Assembly: GCA_020055645.1 (NCBI GenBank)
Contig: CM034546.1
Span: 74,896,001-74,960,000, forward strand
Direction: 5' to 3'
Source: Tomocerus qinae
Taxonomy: Eukaryota > Arthropoda > Collembola > Entomobryomorpha > Tomoceridae
DNA length: 64,000 bases
In this document: positions 49,801 through 62,700 of the stretch, in pieces
Position numbering within the stretch: the stretch's first letter is position 1
Layout: the number at the start of each line of letters is the position of its first letter
Notes under the pieces: generated by a model
The model's database searches: none
Told to the model about the DNA's origin: nothing
What the model saw: the letters and a program-made list of their open reading frames with translations, nothing else
Made by a program: the position numbers and the translations under genes

Positions 49801-50013
49801 ATAGAATTTAAAAAGATTGCCAAGAAACCGCTGGCTGTAATAAAGGAACTACAATCAATTAAAATCCGGGGAATTGAATTCTCTGGAAACGAAAATATCT
49901 TCGATTTGTTGAATAGTATTAATGTACAATGGGAACTAATTGGCACCAATGATAATAATTCTGATGAAGTTAATGCAAACGTCAATGACATAAAAGAATG
50001 TGAAGTTGTATAG
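46893..50013 (+). CDS. CARD-like/NB-ARC STAND ATPase with two membrane segments
   Basis: Exon 1, 46893-47021, and exon 2, 47849-50013, join in phase 0 and encode a CARD-like helical domain (ILSNIVYLAEHL, LTRLEREDIISRHEREKI, LFILLHRKDW, then a LKILVITGN helix). The NB-ARC part shows a P-loop-like SGRSLVCKFANYYKE, then YIVWID, Walker B CLLIFDNA, HCIITSRNRQW and NLPLAMQIA, followed by a winged-helix-type ASMHRLVQQVLR. This is the layout of APAF-1/NLR-type switches that oligomerise on nucleotide exchange. Two hydrophobic spans (about 49380-49445 and 49470-49535) predict membrane anchoring, which is unusual. Two oddities: the frame shifts by one base between 48089 and 48100, inside the P-loop, and the P-loop lysine appears as arginine (GRS). 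The remaining 630 codons are open, favouring recent damage or a consensus error. No WD40 or LRR tail is visible. Confidence 0.75.
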
Positions 50014-50108
50014 GTATGAACAATGAACTTAGTACATTTATTATGTCCATGGGATCCTTTCTGATCTTTTGTGCAATTCTAATTCTGTACATAAATACTA
50101 AACAGACG

Positions 50109-50114
50109 AATAAA
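50109..50114 (+). terminator. Polyadenylation signal of the NB-ARC gene
   Basis: AATAAA about 95 bp after the TAG stop, with another at about 50122. The same region is duplicated at 38020-38050. Confidence 0.55.
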
Positions 50115-50379
50115 GAATTATAATAAAATATGTGCTTGAATTTTGACAATTTTGAGTGCTTTATTCTTTGTTACAATAATAAAATTGCTGAACGACACAT
50201 CACACTGCATATCAAGTTGCAGCTTCTGATATTTGTGCAAGTCCCTATATATGGTCCAATTTTCAACTAAGCTTTCAGAATTTAGTCGCCGTACTCATGC
50301 ATGACCAGGGCGGCTAAATTCTGAAGGCTTACTCGAAAATTGGCCAATTTAAAAATGGATTTACACATTTCTGTTTTTC

Positions 50380-50727
50380 TATCAGATAAGAGATAACAGT
50401 GGGCAATGGATAATAGTTATGATGTCATGTTTTTTCCAGGATTGTTGTGGTGTAACTAGAGAGTAGCAGGACGCCAAGGAAAATTCATTGGTACGAAGGT
50501 AACGAATTAGAGAAAGGACATTCACAAAAAAGGGAGAATTGGGAATTACCACAAATGTCAATTGATGGCAGACAGGAAAGGTCAATTCGAAAGTATGAAA
50601 GTAGTATTCCAAAGCCGCAGCGTGAAATTCTATGAAAGCATGAAAAGCGTACGCAAATCGTTCCATCAAAATTGAACCATCGGACCTGAAACGAAATTAT
50701 TATGTCGGCCCATAATTCTAATTCCAC
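50380..50727 (-). pseudogene. Tail fragment of an F-box-type gene, duplicated block
   Basis: The minus-strand reading ICGNSQFSLFCE (within 50485-50727) corresponds to IYGNSQFPLFCR at the 3' end of the CARD-F-box gene (38222 side), and the surrounding DNA matches 38130-38330. Only the tail is present: no F-box or CARD exon lies upstream. It is probably a remnant of a second F-box gene or of the duplication event. Confidence 0.55.
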
Positions 50728-53037
50728 CTCTTGAAAAATATTGAAACATTTATTTATGAGGGTCTAAACCAGGGAGTACTAAAAAGTGCTACTTTTTCAC
50801 AAATAACACTAAGTACTACTTTTTTACACAAATGTAAAATTACTAGTGAACCCAGCTAAGGGGTAACCCTAGCCCTCAAGAGAAATTCAGCAGGCCTAGG
50901 GCCGCCCGGAGGCATGGGCAAGCAGGACAACCGCCCGGGGCTGCAAAATTCCAAAGTTAGCATACATAATTTGGCAAATTTAGCTAGAACAGTTAAAATT
51001 TTCTATGTCGAATTGTATTTTTATTTTGGAGAATCGTTAAAAAATCAATAAAAAAATCAATTACAAAAAATAGTTCTCTAAACAAATGATTCGCTCATAA
51101 TATCGGTCATTCATACCGATATAACTTATTATACAAAGCATTTGAGTCATTGCAGATCAGGGCCGTATTCCAGGAATCGAAGTAAATAAAAGTCATATAC
51201 TAGAAACGTTATACGATTTTAGCTCAATTTTGACTCTTTTGTCAAAATAATCTAATTACATTAAATATGTATATTTGTATATTGCAGTACCGTAGTTATA
51301 ACTCAATTTTGGTACGGTAGGGTGGTATGACGTCATAAAGCCAGATATTTATTAACAATTTTCGGGAAAAAATGGCTTATTTTGTCCAAAATGAGTCAAA
51401 AATTGGTTAAAAATGACTTCGTACGAAAGCAAATTTTTTTGTATTTTACAAAAGAAATTTGCTTTTTTCTTGAAGTTTGTGGGGTGTGGGCTGTACTTCC
51501 TAGGCCCCAATAAATAAGGCCTTGTATCATTGAGTCATCTTCTCTCAAATCGGCTACTATTACTTTAAAAGGGCAATTACATTAATAAATACCATAAAAC
51601 AATTAACCAGAAATATAAAGATATTTAAAGATTTGCTGAAAATCCTAATTCATCAATCATAAACCATGACATTTTTACGCCAATGAAGACCAACATGATT
51701 CAAAAGCACTTTTTAGTAACTTAAACATAACTGAATTTCGTGAAGGGTTAAAATATATAGATATTTGTAGAACATATATTTGTAAGTACCGTAAAAACTG
51801 TTTGCTTTCTCCGACGAAAATTCGTCAAAAATGTCCTAAACATGACTGATAATTGCGCGGGGTGCGAAAAGCTTTGCTATTTTGAGAAAAAAAGTTTTTA
51901 AATTTTGGGGGTGGGTGCCCTCAATGCGTAAGTTATGTTTCGTAGCGAGGATATAATTATAGTGAAAATGTTCATGAGGGGCGGTATTTATATTTAGCTC
52001 AGACAGGGTGACAATTAAGCTCGGGGCGGGCGTGGAGAACAGTTAAATATTCTCATTTGTCAGTGAGTTGACATTTATATAGTTGAACTGACAACTGCGG
52101 CAGTTAATTAAATAGGTACTTGGTATCATGTCATAAAATCGAACTCGGCAAAAAGTTTTTGGGCCACAATCACTTGAAGTGATTCACTTCAACTGATTAC
52201 CAGTTCCTTAAATTGAGACAGGCCTAACAAGTTATTAGTTTAGTGATCTTTGCACAGTAGTAACATTAATTGGCAACACAATGTCATTTATTGTTATAAT
52301 TGACTTGAGTATTGAAGCAACAGATGAAATGTTTATGGCCCAGTGCATTTTATATAGCTAGAAATGTAATTTTGACATTAAAATCCGTAAATGTTTTAAA
52401 ATGAACTCTCGTCTCAGCCTCCTTCAGTCGAGCATTTTTATGTCTTATATTATAATTTTGTGGTATAACCGTGTAATCATCATCACAAAAAAGTAATAGG
52501 ACGCAAAAGGGCATGATTACATATTACATGATAATATCTTACATATAGTCATATAGTATTACTTAACATCACATAAGTAGGAAAGCATGGGAATGGACTT
52601 GACTGTATAGAATAAATGAGCATGTTAATATAAAAGGTAAGGTCACCCACCCTGGGGGCTGCCTGACTTCAGTTTCAGTCAACGGATTACTACGAGGAGG
52701 TTTCCTCATGTCTCTGTGGATTCTGTACCTCAACATCTGACTGTGTTAAGTCGAAAGATGTTGGAAACTCACGAAATATAGCAATGAATTGCTAATTCTT
52801 AAATCTGTTCGTATCATGTGGCGTGTGTTGGTCCCTTTATATTTGTATCAACTGACGTGTCAAACTGTTCATATAGGTTTTACAGCAAAACTAACGAAGA
52901 ACTCACCCAGAAGCTTTTTAGAGACTTGCTTGGCATGGGCGTCATTCCATCCATTCCATGGCCAAAGATGAAAATAAATACACCAGAAATTAAAAAAATA
53001 TTGATGTCATCCATATTATAAAATGGAAAAACCCTAA
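50728..53037. other. Intergenic repeat debris, no gene assigned
   Basis: 50852-50903 (AGCTAAGGGG..., CTCAAGAGAAATTCAGCAGG) is a dispersed repeat also found near both outer ends of the inverted arms (about 246-314 and 62237-62305). A 67-codon frame at 52818-53021 has a protein-like composition but no recognised family. Confidence 0.5.
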
Positions 53038-53235
53038 TTGTCAACATCTTTTCGACAAGCCTTTTTTGTCAACATCTTTTCGACAAGCTTTTTTTGTCAA
53101 CATCTTTTCGACAACCCTTTTCGGTCAACAAAATTTTTAACGGTTTTTTGTCAACACCTTTTTGTCAAAAACATTTTAACGGCTTTATTGCCAACAACAT
53201 TTTCAACGGTTTTTTTGTCAACACCTATTTGTCAA
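53038..53235. repeat. 28-bp tandem array
   Basis: Units of TTTTTGTCAACATCTTTTCG then ACAAGC, with unit starts 28 bp apart at 53040 and 53068; degenerate towards the right (GTCAACACC, AACGG). Confidence 0.85.
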
Positions 53236-55229
53236 CACGTTATAAGGAAAAGTACTCCCTATAAATGTAGTCAGTTCACGCATGCAGTTAATTTAAGATA
53301 TTGTGTTTTGTTGTAACTTTCCTCTCCTAATCTAAGTTACTGCCTAGTTTCACCAAATTGCTTGCTTGCTTGATCCTGAAGCTAAACCGACAGCAAAATA
53401 TTTTTATTCTACTTATGTCGGGTCTGCATGGAACCCTCATCTTTTTGACATTAAGACGTGGAACATTAGGATTAGGCTATTTTCTGATTGCCCGAGGACA
53501 ACAAATTTTGTTTAAGGATGGCCAAGGTCGCGAGGGGGGACCAGGGCACGTGCTCCCCCCCCTAAATCGAGAAAAATCGAGAAATTTTTGTCTATAAATA
53601 AAAAAACGGTGCCCCCTCCGAAATTTTTTTCTGGCTGCGGCTCTGAGGATGGCACAATATGTTCCGTAGGAAGATGGTTACAAGTCGTCCTGCAATGTGG
53701 AAATTCATCAATGTACTACAAAAAGAGCAACATAGAACCGAAAATACTTTAGCCAGAATCATTGTACAAAACTAAAATGTCATTCTCAGTATGGATTTAC
53801 ACATTAGCGAACAAATTATAATATTATTAAGTATAAATTATTTTTCTGCTACATTTAACTATTCTTCGACTCAATTCTTAAGCTCGGATGCTTAATTGTC
53901 ACGTATATTAATATTGCTTGTTGTCTTGTTGTATGACTTACTCAATTATTATTATCTTATAAATACTTTACATTCCCATTATTGCTTGCATTATAAATTC
54001 ACTTATTCACTCAATACAATTTCTAGTACAATGAATAAAAACTTCTGTTGACAAAACTGGAACAGGATTTTAGTGATAACAATAAGGAGGTGAATCTATA
54101 AAATCTATACATTTAGTACACGATATAGTTTGATGCCACAGTTAAAAACAGTATAATATCTTGTAATCACTACTATAGTATAAACCTATTAAAGTGACTC
54201 ATTCGCATTGCATTCTGTGTATTAATGTCGGTATGTATGTCAGGCAACAAAAAATATTTGACAACCTGGTTAACTCAAATTGATTAAGTAATGTTATCAT
54301 TTATTTATTTACATCGTGAGCTATAACAATAAAACACCACTTTTACATTTTACTTTGTAATAATGGATAATTACAAATATTTGAGTTGATACATGCAGTT
54401 AATTGTACCGATCATGTGATAAATTATTTGTTCAGTGTGTAATTTTCACGACATAGTAATTTAATATAATAATATAATTTACGGGCAATTGTGCCACCAT
54501 AAAAAAATAATCAGGTTTGCATGGTATTTAAATTTTGAACCCAAGACGCTGAAACTTTTCACGGCCACAGAGGGACTAAGACGTGAAGGTATGGAGAGAC
54601 TTTAGCATAAAGTTTTAGACCAGGCAACTCTTTAACGCTTACATAAATATGATAAGGACAATAAGGAGATGCCACAGGAATTTTTTATTTTGTTATAATA
54701 CTGAGTCATAGTCATACATGTATGTATGTATACTTGTATACTGTATACCTATCTACTCATATTATAGTAACCCACTTACTTATAACGTTTCAAGACTCTT
54801 TCAAGTATATAGACAAAGAAAGTATCATAATATGAACAAGCAAAACGCAACGGTGCGTCTTATCATGTTTATGTCTTCTCCGTCTCAATTTTCGTGGTTT
54901 CTGGCTGCGTCTCACATTCTTTTCTTCTCCATCTCTTCAGACTAGTCTCATTCTGCTTTACCTATTTCATAATTCGACATTTTCCTGTTCTCGCTATATT
55001 ATACTCTTATGCATCTATGCTCCACTCCTTGTTTTTCCTTACGCATTCATATCAGTAAAGAGATACTACTACTAATTTGTTACTCGTACGCGTACAGAAG
55101 TTTAGGTAGCACTCTATGAAGTTCACACTGTAATTATTGATAAAGATTTTTTCAATGCAGATATCATTCCCATAAAAGAATCATTAATAAATTTGTAACG
55201 TTAGGAAAGCTGAAGTTTTCAATAGGCGT
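53236..55229. other. Intergenic, no gene assigned
   Basis: Contains a degenerate GGGGG/CCCCCC MITE relative at about 53510-53650 and a TATGTATGTATA low-complexity patch at 54715-54750. No supported coding region. Confidence 0.45.
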
Positions 55230-55680
55230 TGTCACAGGTCGATAGGGAATGTTTTCGCCAAGTTTAGTTCAAATTCATCAATGTCTTCAAAAGTTATCTT
55301 GTACACGGACAGGCTGTGCGGTTCTATAAGCTCGCTCCCTCAGGCGAGCTTAAAATAGGTTTTATTGACTATCAAAATCAACAGAAAATCAAAAATTTAG
55401 AATGATTATCAAATTAAACAATAAAACCACAAAATATAAACAGACTATCAAAAATCAAAAGAAACTCAAAATAGATTAATGTTAATTATCAGAATCAAAA
55501 GAAATTAAAATCGATCAATATTGATTATCAAAACTTATTCTATTGATAGATTCAATAGAATTAATCAATCAATGATTGATTGATTGATTACTATTCTTCT
55601 ACCAAGTGTGCATACCCTACAGAAGCTCCCCTTTTACTCAGGGGAGCTTCTGTTACGGCTTGTTTCAGGTTTTTAGTTAA
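55230..55680. repeat. Fragments of the GCGAGCTT / CTGTTACGGCTTG element
   Basis: A head in inverted orientation (CTGTGCGGTTCTATAAGCTC, matching the complement of 12865-12895) is joined to a tail in direct orientation (GGGAGCTTCTGTTACGGCTT, matching about 14120-14140), with degenerate TTGATTATCAAAA repeats between. It resembles a rearranged relative of the element at 12843-14145. Confidence 0.6.
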
Positions 55681-56758
55681 TATTTTTTCTTTCTATACAA
55701 GTGTTTTCATTATAATTTTACTATTAAACCCTGCGATTGAAAATTTTAATTTATAATCTTAACGATAAACCCCATACTGAGCTGCGTACATTAACTAAAG
55801 CACCATTTACAGGCTCACACCGGACAGGCCATACTGCAGATTGACTTAAAGGTAGACAAATTTACGTATAAAAGTAGTGAATAAACGTGTTATATAGTAA
55901 TATCCTTGTGCCGTTATTTATTGCAAAGTTGAGATAAGCGAATACCATACATACAGCTTATAGAGATAAAAAAGTCTGCATTGGGAACATGTTACCTGAT
56001 TCTGCAGCTGCACTCAAACCTCCGTTCTTTCATAAACAGAAATCTTGCAAATTCTTATGCCTGGTCATTACATTGTGACTTCATTGAGGGGGCTTGCTTC
56101 AAGTCTGTCCACGTGCAAGACGTGCAAGGGATTTGTGAAGGATCGAGTCTCGTCGGGTGTGTAGCATATAAATGAGATTTTGGGCTGCACAGATGTAGTC
56201 TTTTCTCTGTAAACTGGTTTAATCGACTCAGTTTAGATTTTGCATCCTATCGGTTTACATTCTACACTCGAGCATTTTGTTTACCTCGCAATAAAACGCA
56301 CGCAAAATACATTTCGTTGAAAGTAGTATGTTCTAGTTATCGAAATTTAATTGACATTTCGTAATACATTTAATATAAAGTTCAATAATAAATTATTTTG
56401 AGTGTAAAGTGGTCATTTTAAACTGGAAATATTTTGTAGGTAAAAGTGTGCTGTGCTGAAAATGTAAAATTGCAATTATATGCATTTAAAAACCGGCTAG
56501 GTGATAAATTGTTTTAAGGACTTCAAAATTAATTTTCACAATGAAACGTTAAAAAAGTATTGCATACTTTTTTGCGATGAGAATTAATTATTTTATGATT
56601 CTGTATTTGGAGCTGTTCATGGATTTTTTATTTACATAAATAGAAAAAATGGTTACCAACCTAAACTGGTTTACAATTAGCAAAAGTTACCAATTTATTG
56701 CGACTAAATAGTGCAATCAACCTTATACCTTTACTCATTGCCAAAGCCCTTAGATAAC

Positions 56759-59700
56759 ATGAATCAGTTTGTGCAATGCTGTTACATTCTGTTTCTTTCC
56801 TGCCATTTCCTTCCTTTCTCCTTGTCTTCGGAGGATTACTACACATCACTTTATAATATACAGAAACTAGTGTCATTTGAGCAAGAGATTCTCAAAGCAT
56901 TGACTGACTACGTTGAAAATCTGGAGAGTCGAGTTCAACTGGCCAAAAAGTAAGCCCTTAAAATGAGTTTAGTTTAAACATTGCTATTTAAAGCTTGGGG
57001 ATGTTTGTAATTATGGGTCCTAAGTAAATTTGATAATCATTTTACGAAACATTGCGTCCTTATGGAACATTTAGCTTCAATGCGCTTTTCGTTTTGTGCA
57101 CGAAAAAGCCTCAATCCATTTTTCGTTTTGTGCACAAAATAGTCTCAATTTTTTTTCAGTTGATATCCAAGTATTTTAATTGTTCGGTATAAGAAATGCA
57201 TTCCTTATGACCTCATTTGGAATTGCTAAACTTAATTCCACAAACTTATTTCATTAAGGCTTTCCAGTTAACGGACTTGTTGACTACTTATCCAGGTGTC
57301 GAATTTGAAAAATTAAAAGTGCCGATTTCAGATTGACCTTCCTCAAGTAGTTCACTAATTTCTAATAGGGCGCATGAACATAAAGCCCCGAAGCGGAGTC
57401 AGCGGAGGCTAGAGTATATGGAGTACGTACTCCGGCGTCGTAGGCTTCCTCCTCCACTCCATCATCTTGTATTACACATGATTACATGCATTAGTGTATG
57501 TTGATAGTAATACTCTTCATATATACTAGTTTTCGGTGACCAGCCGGCGTGTTGGATAAAATGGCTGGCTAAAATGGACTGCCGTTTGAAATATTTTTTA
57601 ACCAGTAGCTAAATTGGCCTAAATGACTAGCTTAAATGACCGGCCGGTTGAAATTATTTTTTAACCTGTAGCTAAATTGGCTTAAACGACTAGCTAAAAT
57701 CGCCGGCCGGTTGAAATTATTTTTTAACCAGTGATTAAATTAATTGTAATGACCGGCCGGTTGAAATTACTTTTAAACCAGTGACTAAATTAGCTTAAAT
57801 GGCTGGCTAAAATGGCCGGCCGGTTGAAATTATTTATAATCAGTAGCTGAATTAGCTTAAATGGCTAGCTATAATTGCCGACCGTTTAAAATTCTTTGTT
57901 AACCAGTGGCTAAATTGACTTAAATGGTTAAATTCTTACTGCTTTAATCTCATTTGCTTATTAGACTGATTATTTATACGATACCAAGTTTACTAATCTG
58001 GTTCTCTACCTCATACTTATTTGACTGCTTGTTTTATATGCTAGAAATAAAGGTGGTGTTAAAAAAAGGAAACTGTTGTTGCCAAAAAGGTTTTTCGATT
58101 TTTTTGCTTTGTTGACATTTTAATGTTGACAAAATGGAGTGAATACAAAATACAATTATTATTTCCCTCTGTGCCACAAATATTTTTACTTTCTTATTGC
58201 TTATTACCAGACGTCGGAGTTTTATTTATAAGCTTTTTTTAGACTGAACTGAGAGTAGTAATATTTCAATGTATTCCTGCTGTAAACTACATTTCCATTT
58301 ATCAGAAAGCGTTTTTGCTAAATTTATAGCCACTGCACTGCCTCCTACAAAATTACTATTGAAAATTATACTCGTTACTTATGTTTAAAAATTGGTCTTG
58401 TCGTTTTCTTGTCTTTTGAATAGATATATAAGCGATTATAAAACGAGTGTATTGCCCTCCACTGAGGACATACCTCAAAGTATGGACACTCCTTCTACCA
58501 CAAACATTCAAGAAAAACTGAAATTGGATAGTGGAGAATCCAAAAGGAGGTTGACTGAAAAAATTACCGCACATCCATTGATGACCTTTCGGCTTATTCG
58601 CAGATTTGCTCAAGACCTTCCAGACATAGAAAAGAACTTGAGAAAAGACCACGAAAAAGGTATATCACTATTATTATCATTGCATTTTTCTGCCTACCTA
58701 AGTTTATTGCAATTATGGCTATGCAACTTTAAGTCATTTTATGAAGAATCGATTTTATCCGCACCATCTTTTTTTGCAGGATTTTTGCGAATATTAGAGA
58801 AAACTCGTAAGGGCCAAGTTCTGCCAAAAACTGAAGATGTGAATGGAGCTACTGAAGCTTTGCTCAGAGTTCAAGACGCTTACGATGTGGATGTGTCAGA
58901 TGTAAGTAAAATAATTGAACTCTTGTCGGATAAATTCTGCTAATTGATTACTGTCACGTACGTTTCGCAACTCCCAGCAAATTCGCAAGTTAGGGACGTC
59001 AATTCACGTCCACGTAGGGCAATAAACAATTAGGAGTAAACAAGATCAATGCAGGATCATTTATAATAAAGGATTTAGATTCGATCCGCATCCTATAAGC
59101 ACATCGAAACAAGAATTTCATCTCACACTCAATCTCTCACTCGGGAAACGTTTTGCCTACAGGGCTTATTTGTTTATATCACTATCACTACTATAGTATA
59201 AACGTAAACTGGCTCACGTTGACACGCATCTTGAAGATAATATTGTACAGGTTTCCTAGGCTGTCTTACCAGACATTAGACATACATACATAGATAGATT
59301 GGTAAATTTATTGCTTTAACTTTTCTGTGCTTATAATATAAGAGATTATTTTTATTATATGTATAGCTTGAAGTAGAAATTAATGGCGGGAGCCTGGCTT
59401 AGCCTGGCGTTATTCTCGTTCATCAGCCGTAACATCAGTCTGCGGTAGAACGTGAATTAATTCTCTACGCTTCCACATGTTAGGGACTAAGCGCAACAAT
59501 AAACACTGTCCTAAAATATTATGCATACGGTAATAAATAAGGCGATCTTTCATAAATGCATGCATTCTAATTTCTAATGTTATAATAATATATGATTATT
59601 CAAAACAATTTATCTGATTGTATAGTTTTAAGCTCAAACAGTTGAAAATTTAAACAGTGTCACTCAAATTGAGCTAGACTGTTCAAATTTTCAGGGTACA

Positions 59701-62700
59701 ATCTACGGGTAAATACGGAGGCCGAGTTACTAAATGGGCAAAATCGGTGACACGTCCAAAGAAGAGTTCAAAAATTAAAAATAATTAAAAATCGACGCAA
59801 CCATTCGTTTCTATTCATTCTGCAGCATCGTGTAAACGCTTGTTTTCTACATAAAAGCCGTTATTGAATTCAATTCCTTATCAATTCCTGATCGGACTAA
59901 TGCATGTATTGTACGACTTCAAAACAGCTATAATATTGTAATCGTGTTGGTACGCAGGTGCAAGGAATATGTGTAACTTTTATGCTATTGATAATAATCT
60001 GTCTGTCGATGAATTTTGGTACTATGTGCAATCGCTAGAAATTTATATTTTAACGTTATTCAAGCACCTTGTGCTAGGTTTTCAGCTAGTTTATTATATT
60101 TGTCATTCACTGGGCAAGCAACGACCATTAAACTCTTTAGTTTTCCCGACAGAACTATCTAATCCAGTGTACAAAATTTATTACCTTTTTTACCATCACA
60201 GTGGTAAAAATGCAAATGGTAAATTTGGTAAATTATATTGAATAATTAGCAGAGATCCACAAAAGACACAATAAATTAAATTTTTACGCTTTATTTTCTC
60301 TAAGATATTTCAAATTAAAATCTATAATTGAATGTCTACTGAAAGTGGGGAAAAAGTCATTTAAACGACATTTATTCGCTTGGTACAACCAACTTTCATT
60401 TAATTAGAAAAAATACTGATTTAGGTAATTGAAATTGATTGTTCATTAGGTAAACAAGGACGATTTTGTCCCAATTGGTTGACTCTGACAATCGTCAGCT
60501 CTGCAAAGGTATTTTAAGTACTAGCGGCGAATTTTATTCAAATTTCCATTTCTTACCAATTATACCATTTACCACCAATTTTTAGTTGGTGGTAAATAGC
60601 ATTAAATACCATTAAAAACCCCTTACCACTGGTAAATTGTAAATGGTGTTTTGTACACTGATCTAATCTTTCAAGTGTTTGTAGTCTTCGATAATCCATT
60701 AAGTTGTAAAATTATATAAAATAGCAGTGTGCATCGATTGGTTGAAAATGGCAATTAAAACACATTTTGTTCAACATTTCTAAAAATTAGAAAAAGCTGT
60801 TTGTATGATGTATGGTGTGTAATTTTATGGTTGTTCTTCATTTTATCGCATGAATTTATGGAAAACTTGTAGTCAAATGTTATTTTATGATTTACTTCAT
60901 TGAAATTCTTTACATTTCGTACTTCATGCATATAATTTACAGTTCGGCAGTGGGAAATTCGTGAACTTTGAGACGGATTCTGGTCTGACGGCTGCCGATA
61001 TGAATTACATTGGAGTGTATTCACTGAATTCCAATATTTACACGAGGGCAATCGAATGGCTACTTGCTGCATACCAATTATCAACCAAAGAGCATCCCCA
61101 AACTATATCGACAGAAGTCGTATTCAAACAAATGCAAAAGGCCATTGCACTGGTAACTAACTTTCAACTTCTGAATACTTCCTATAAATAATCCACTGCA
61201 TTTGTCTCATTAGCATAACAAAGTGCGGAACGTGATGCCAATGAATTCCTATGTCTTTCAATCGAGTATTAATGCAAATCTGTCCAATTGGAACGTTCGC
61301 CAAAGAGTTATTGACTCCAAAAAATATAAACTCTATGAAAAACAAGATTCTGTACACGATCTCACTAATTTCGCCGCTCTTTGCCGTGGAGAAAATCTCA
61401 GAGTACGTTTTCTTATTATTACTATGAATAGTTGAATGCTACTAGGAATTCATGATTTTAATTCTTCCATGGACCGCAGTCTCCAAAATTAACTAAAGAT
61501 TTAAAATGTTGGTTGGACACGAGAGGATGGACCTTTGTTCTCGATCCCATACAAGTCGAGAAACACCACGAAGACCCACCCGTTCTGCAGTATTACAACA
61601 TTTTGTCAAATTCTGTTATTTCAAGCATACTTAATAAAACCTTTTCTCGAATGGCTCGATCGAAAGTTCAAGGGGTTGCAAAAAACTCAGAAATCATTTC
61701 TGCCGTGAGAACATCAACGACCACGTGGATTGCAGAAAAAGAGCATCTCGAGTTTGCACATCTTCCTAAACTTACCCAATTAATCACAGGAATGAATTTG
61801 CAAGGGGAGGATGCTGCAGAAGATTTACAAGTTACCAGTTATGGGATTGGGGGACACTACAATCCGCATTACGATAATATTTTTAATTCTCAAGTATGAA
61901 TTTTTCATTAGTAGCAAGTTTGAACTATTTTTATTACAAATATTAGTATGAAAATTTTAATTGTTTTTTTGAATTTTGTTTATCAAAGTTTATGGACACT
62001 ATTGAGCAAGAAGAGGTGTAAGTTTTCGAAAATATGTTTTGAAACTGTAATTGTATAATATTCTGATATCCCGCATGAAGCACCAGCATAATAATAATTA
62101 AACAATGATGATTGTGAATATTTCAGAAGAAAAGGAGACCGACTTGCATCAATTCTATACTACGTAAGACGGGTTCAATCTAAACATATCCCTTTATTTA
62201 TAATTGTATTTTTACAAATACAATATCAAGAATTTATGTTGTTAGTATAACTTAGTGATCCCAGCTAAGGGGCAAATCTAGTACTCAAGAGAAATTCAGC
62301 AGGCCACCCATTACAATAACAAAAACAATTGAGGGTCAAATGGAAGTTGCTAAACCAAAATAATAACTGTAGATCGTAGTAACCAATACAGGGAACACTT
62401 AAAGACTCTATTTTTAATAAACACCCCAAAAGTTCTCCTTAAAAATCAGAAAAATATGATTTCGGGATAATGGAAAAACGTGCAAATTCCACGAGTACAA
62501 CAACTTACGAAAAAATAATTTATGGAATAAATAGTGCTCACCCCACCAGTTCAGTTATTTAATTCCAAAAAATAGGTGTCCAAACTGGCAAAAGGAAATC
62601 AAGGGGGCAGTAAAAAGTAACACCAACTCTTCTAAAAATGCTACAAAATGTATCGATATAGCAGAACTAACTTAAATTTGAAGTTTTAAAATGCTAATTA

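Larger units (their letters stand above)
55907..62550. repeat. Right arm of large inverted duplication
   Basis: Reverse complement of 1-6470. It starts TTGTGCCGTTATTTATTGCA, matching the complement of the left inner end. It is about 170 bp longer than the left arm because of small indels, for example a tandem duplication of TTTCGTTTTGTGCAC at about 57090-57140. A TATAAAAG at 55867-55874 lies just outside this arm, so the left copy lacks it. Confidence 0.95.

Noticed and set aside
50905-52060. A transposon starting at the GGCCGCCCGGAGG segment
   Set aside because: I could not find matching inverted ends or a target duplication.
52818-53021. 67-codon frame with protein-like composition (ELTQKLFRDLLGMG)
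   Set aside because: No recognised family and no adjacent exons with matching splice sites; it might be a relic exon but I cannot support a call.
55981-56175. 64-codon frame conserved in both arms (also 6197-6391, minus strand)
   Set aside because: Identity of the two copies is explained by the recent duplication, and the start is TTG. It sits upstream of the P4HA start and may be 5' UTR or promoter DNA.
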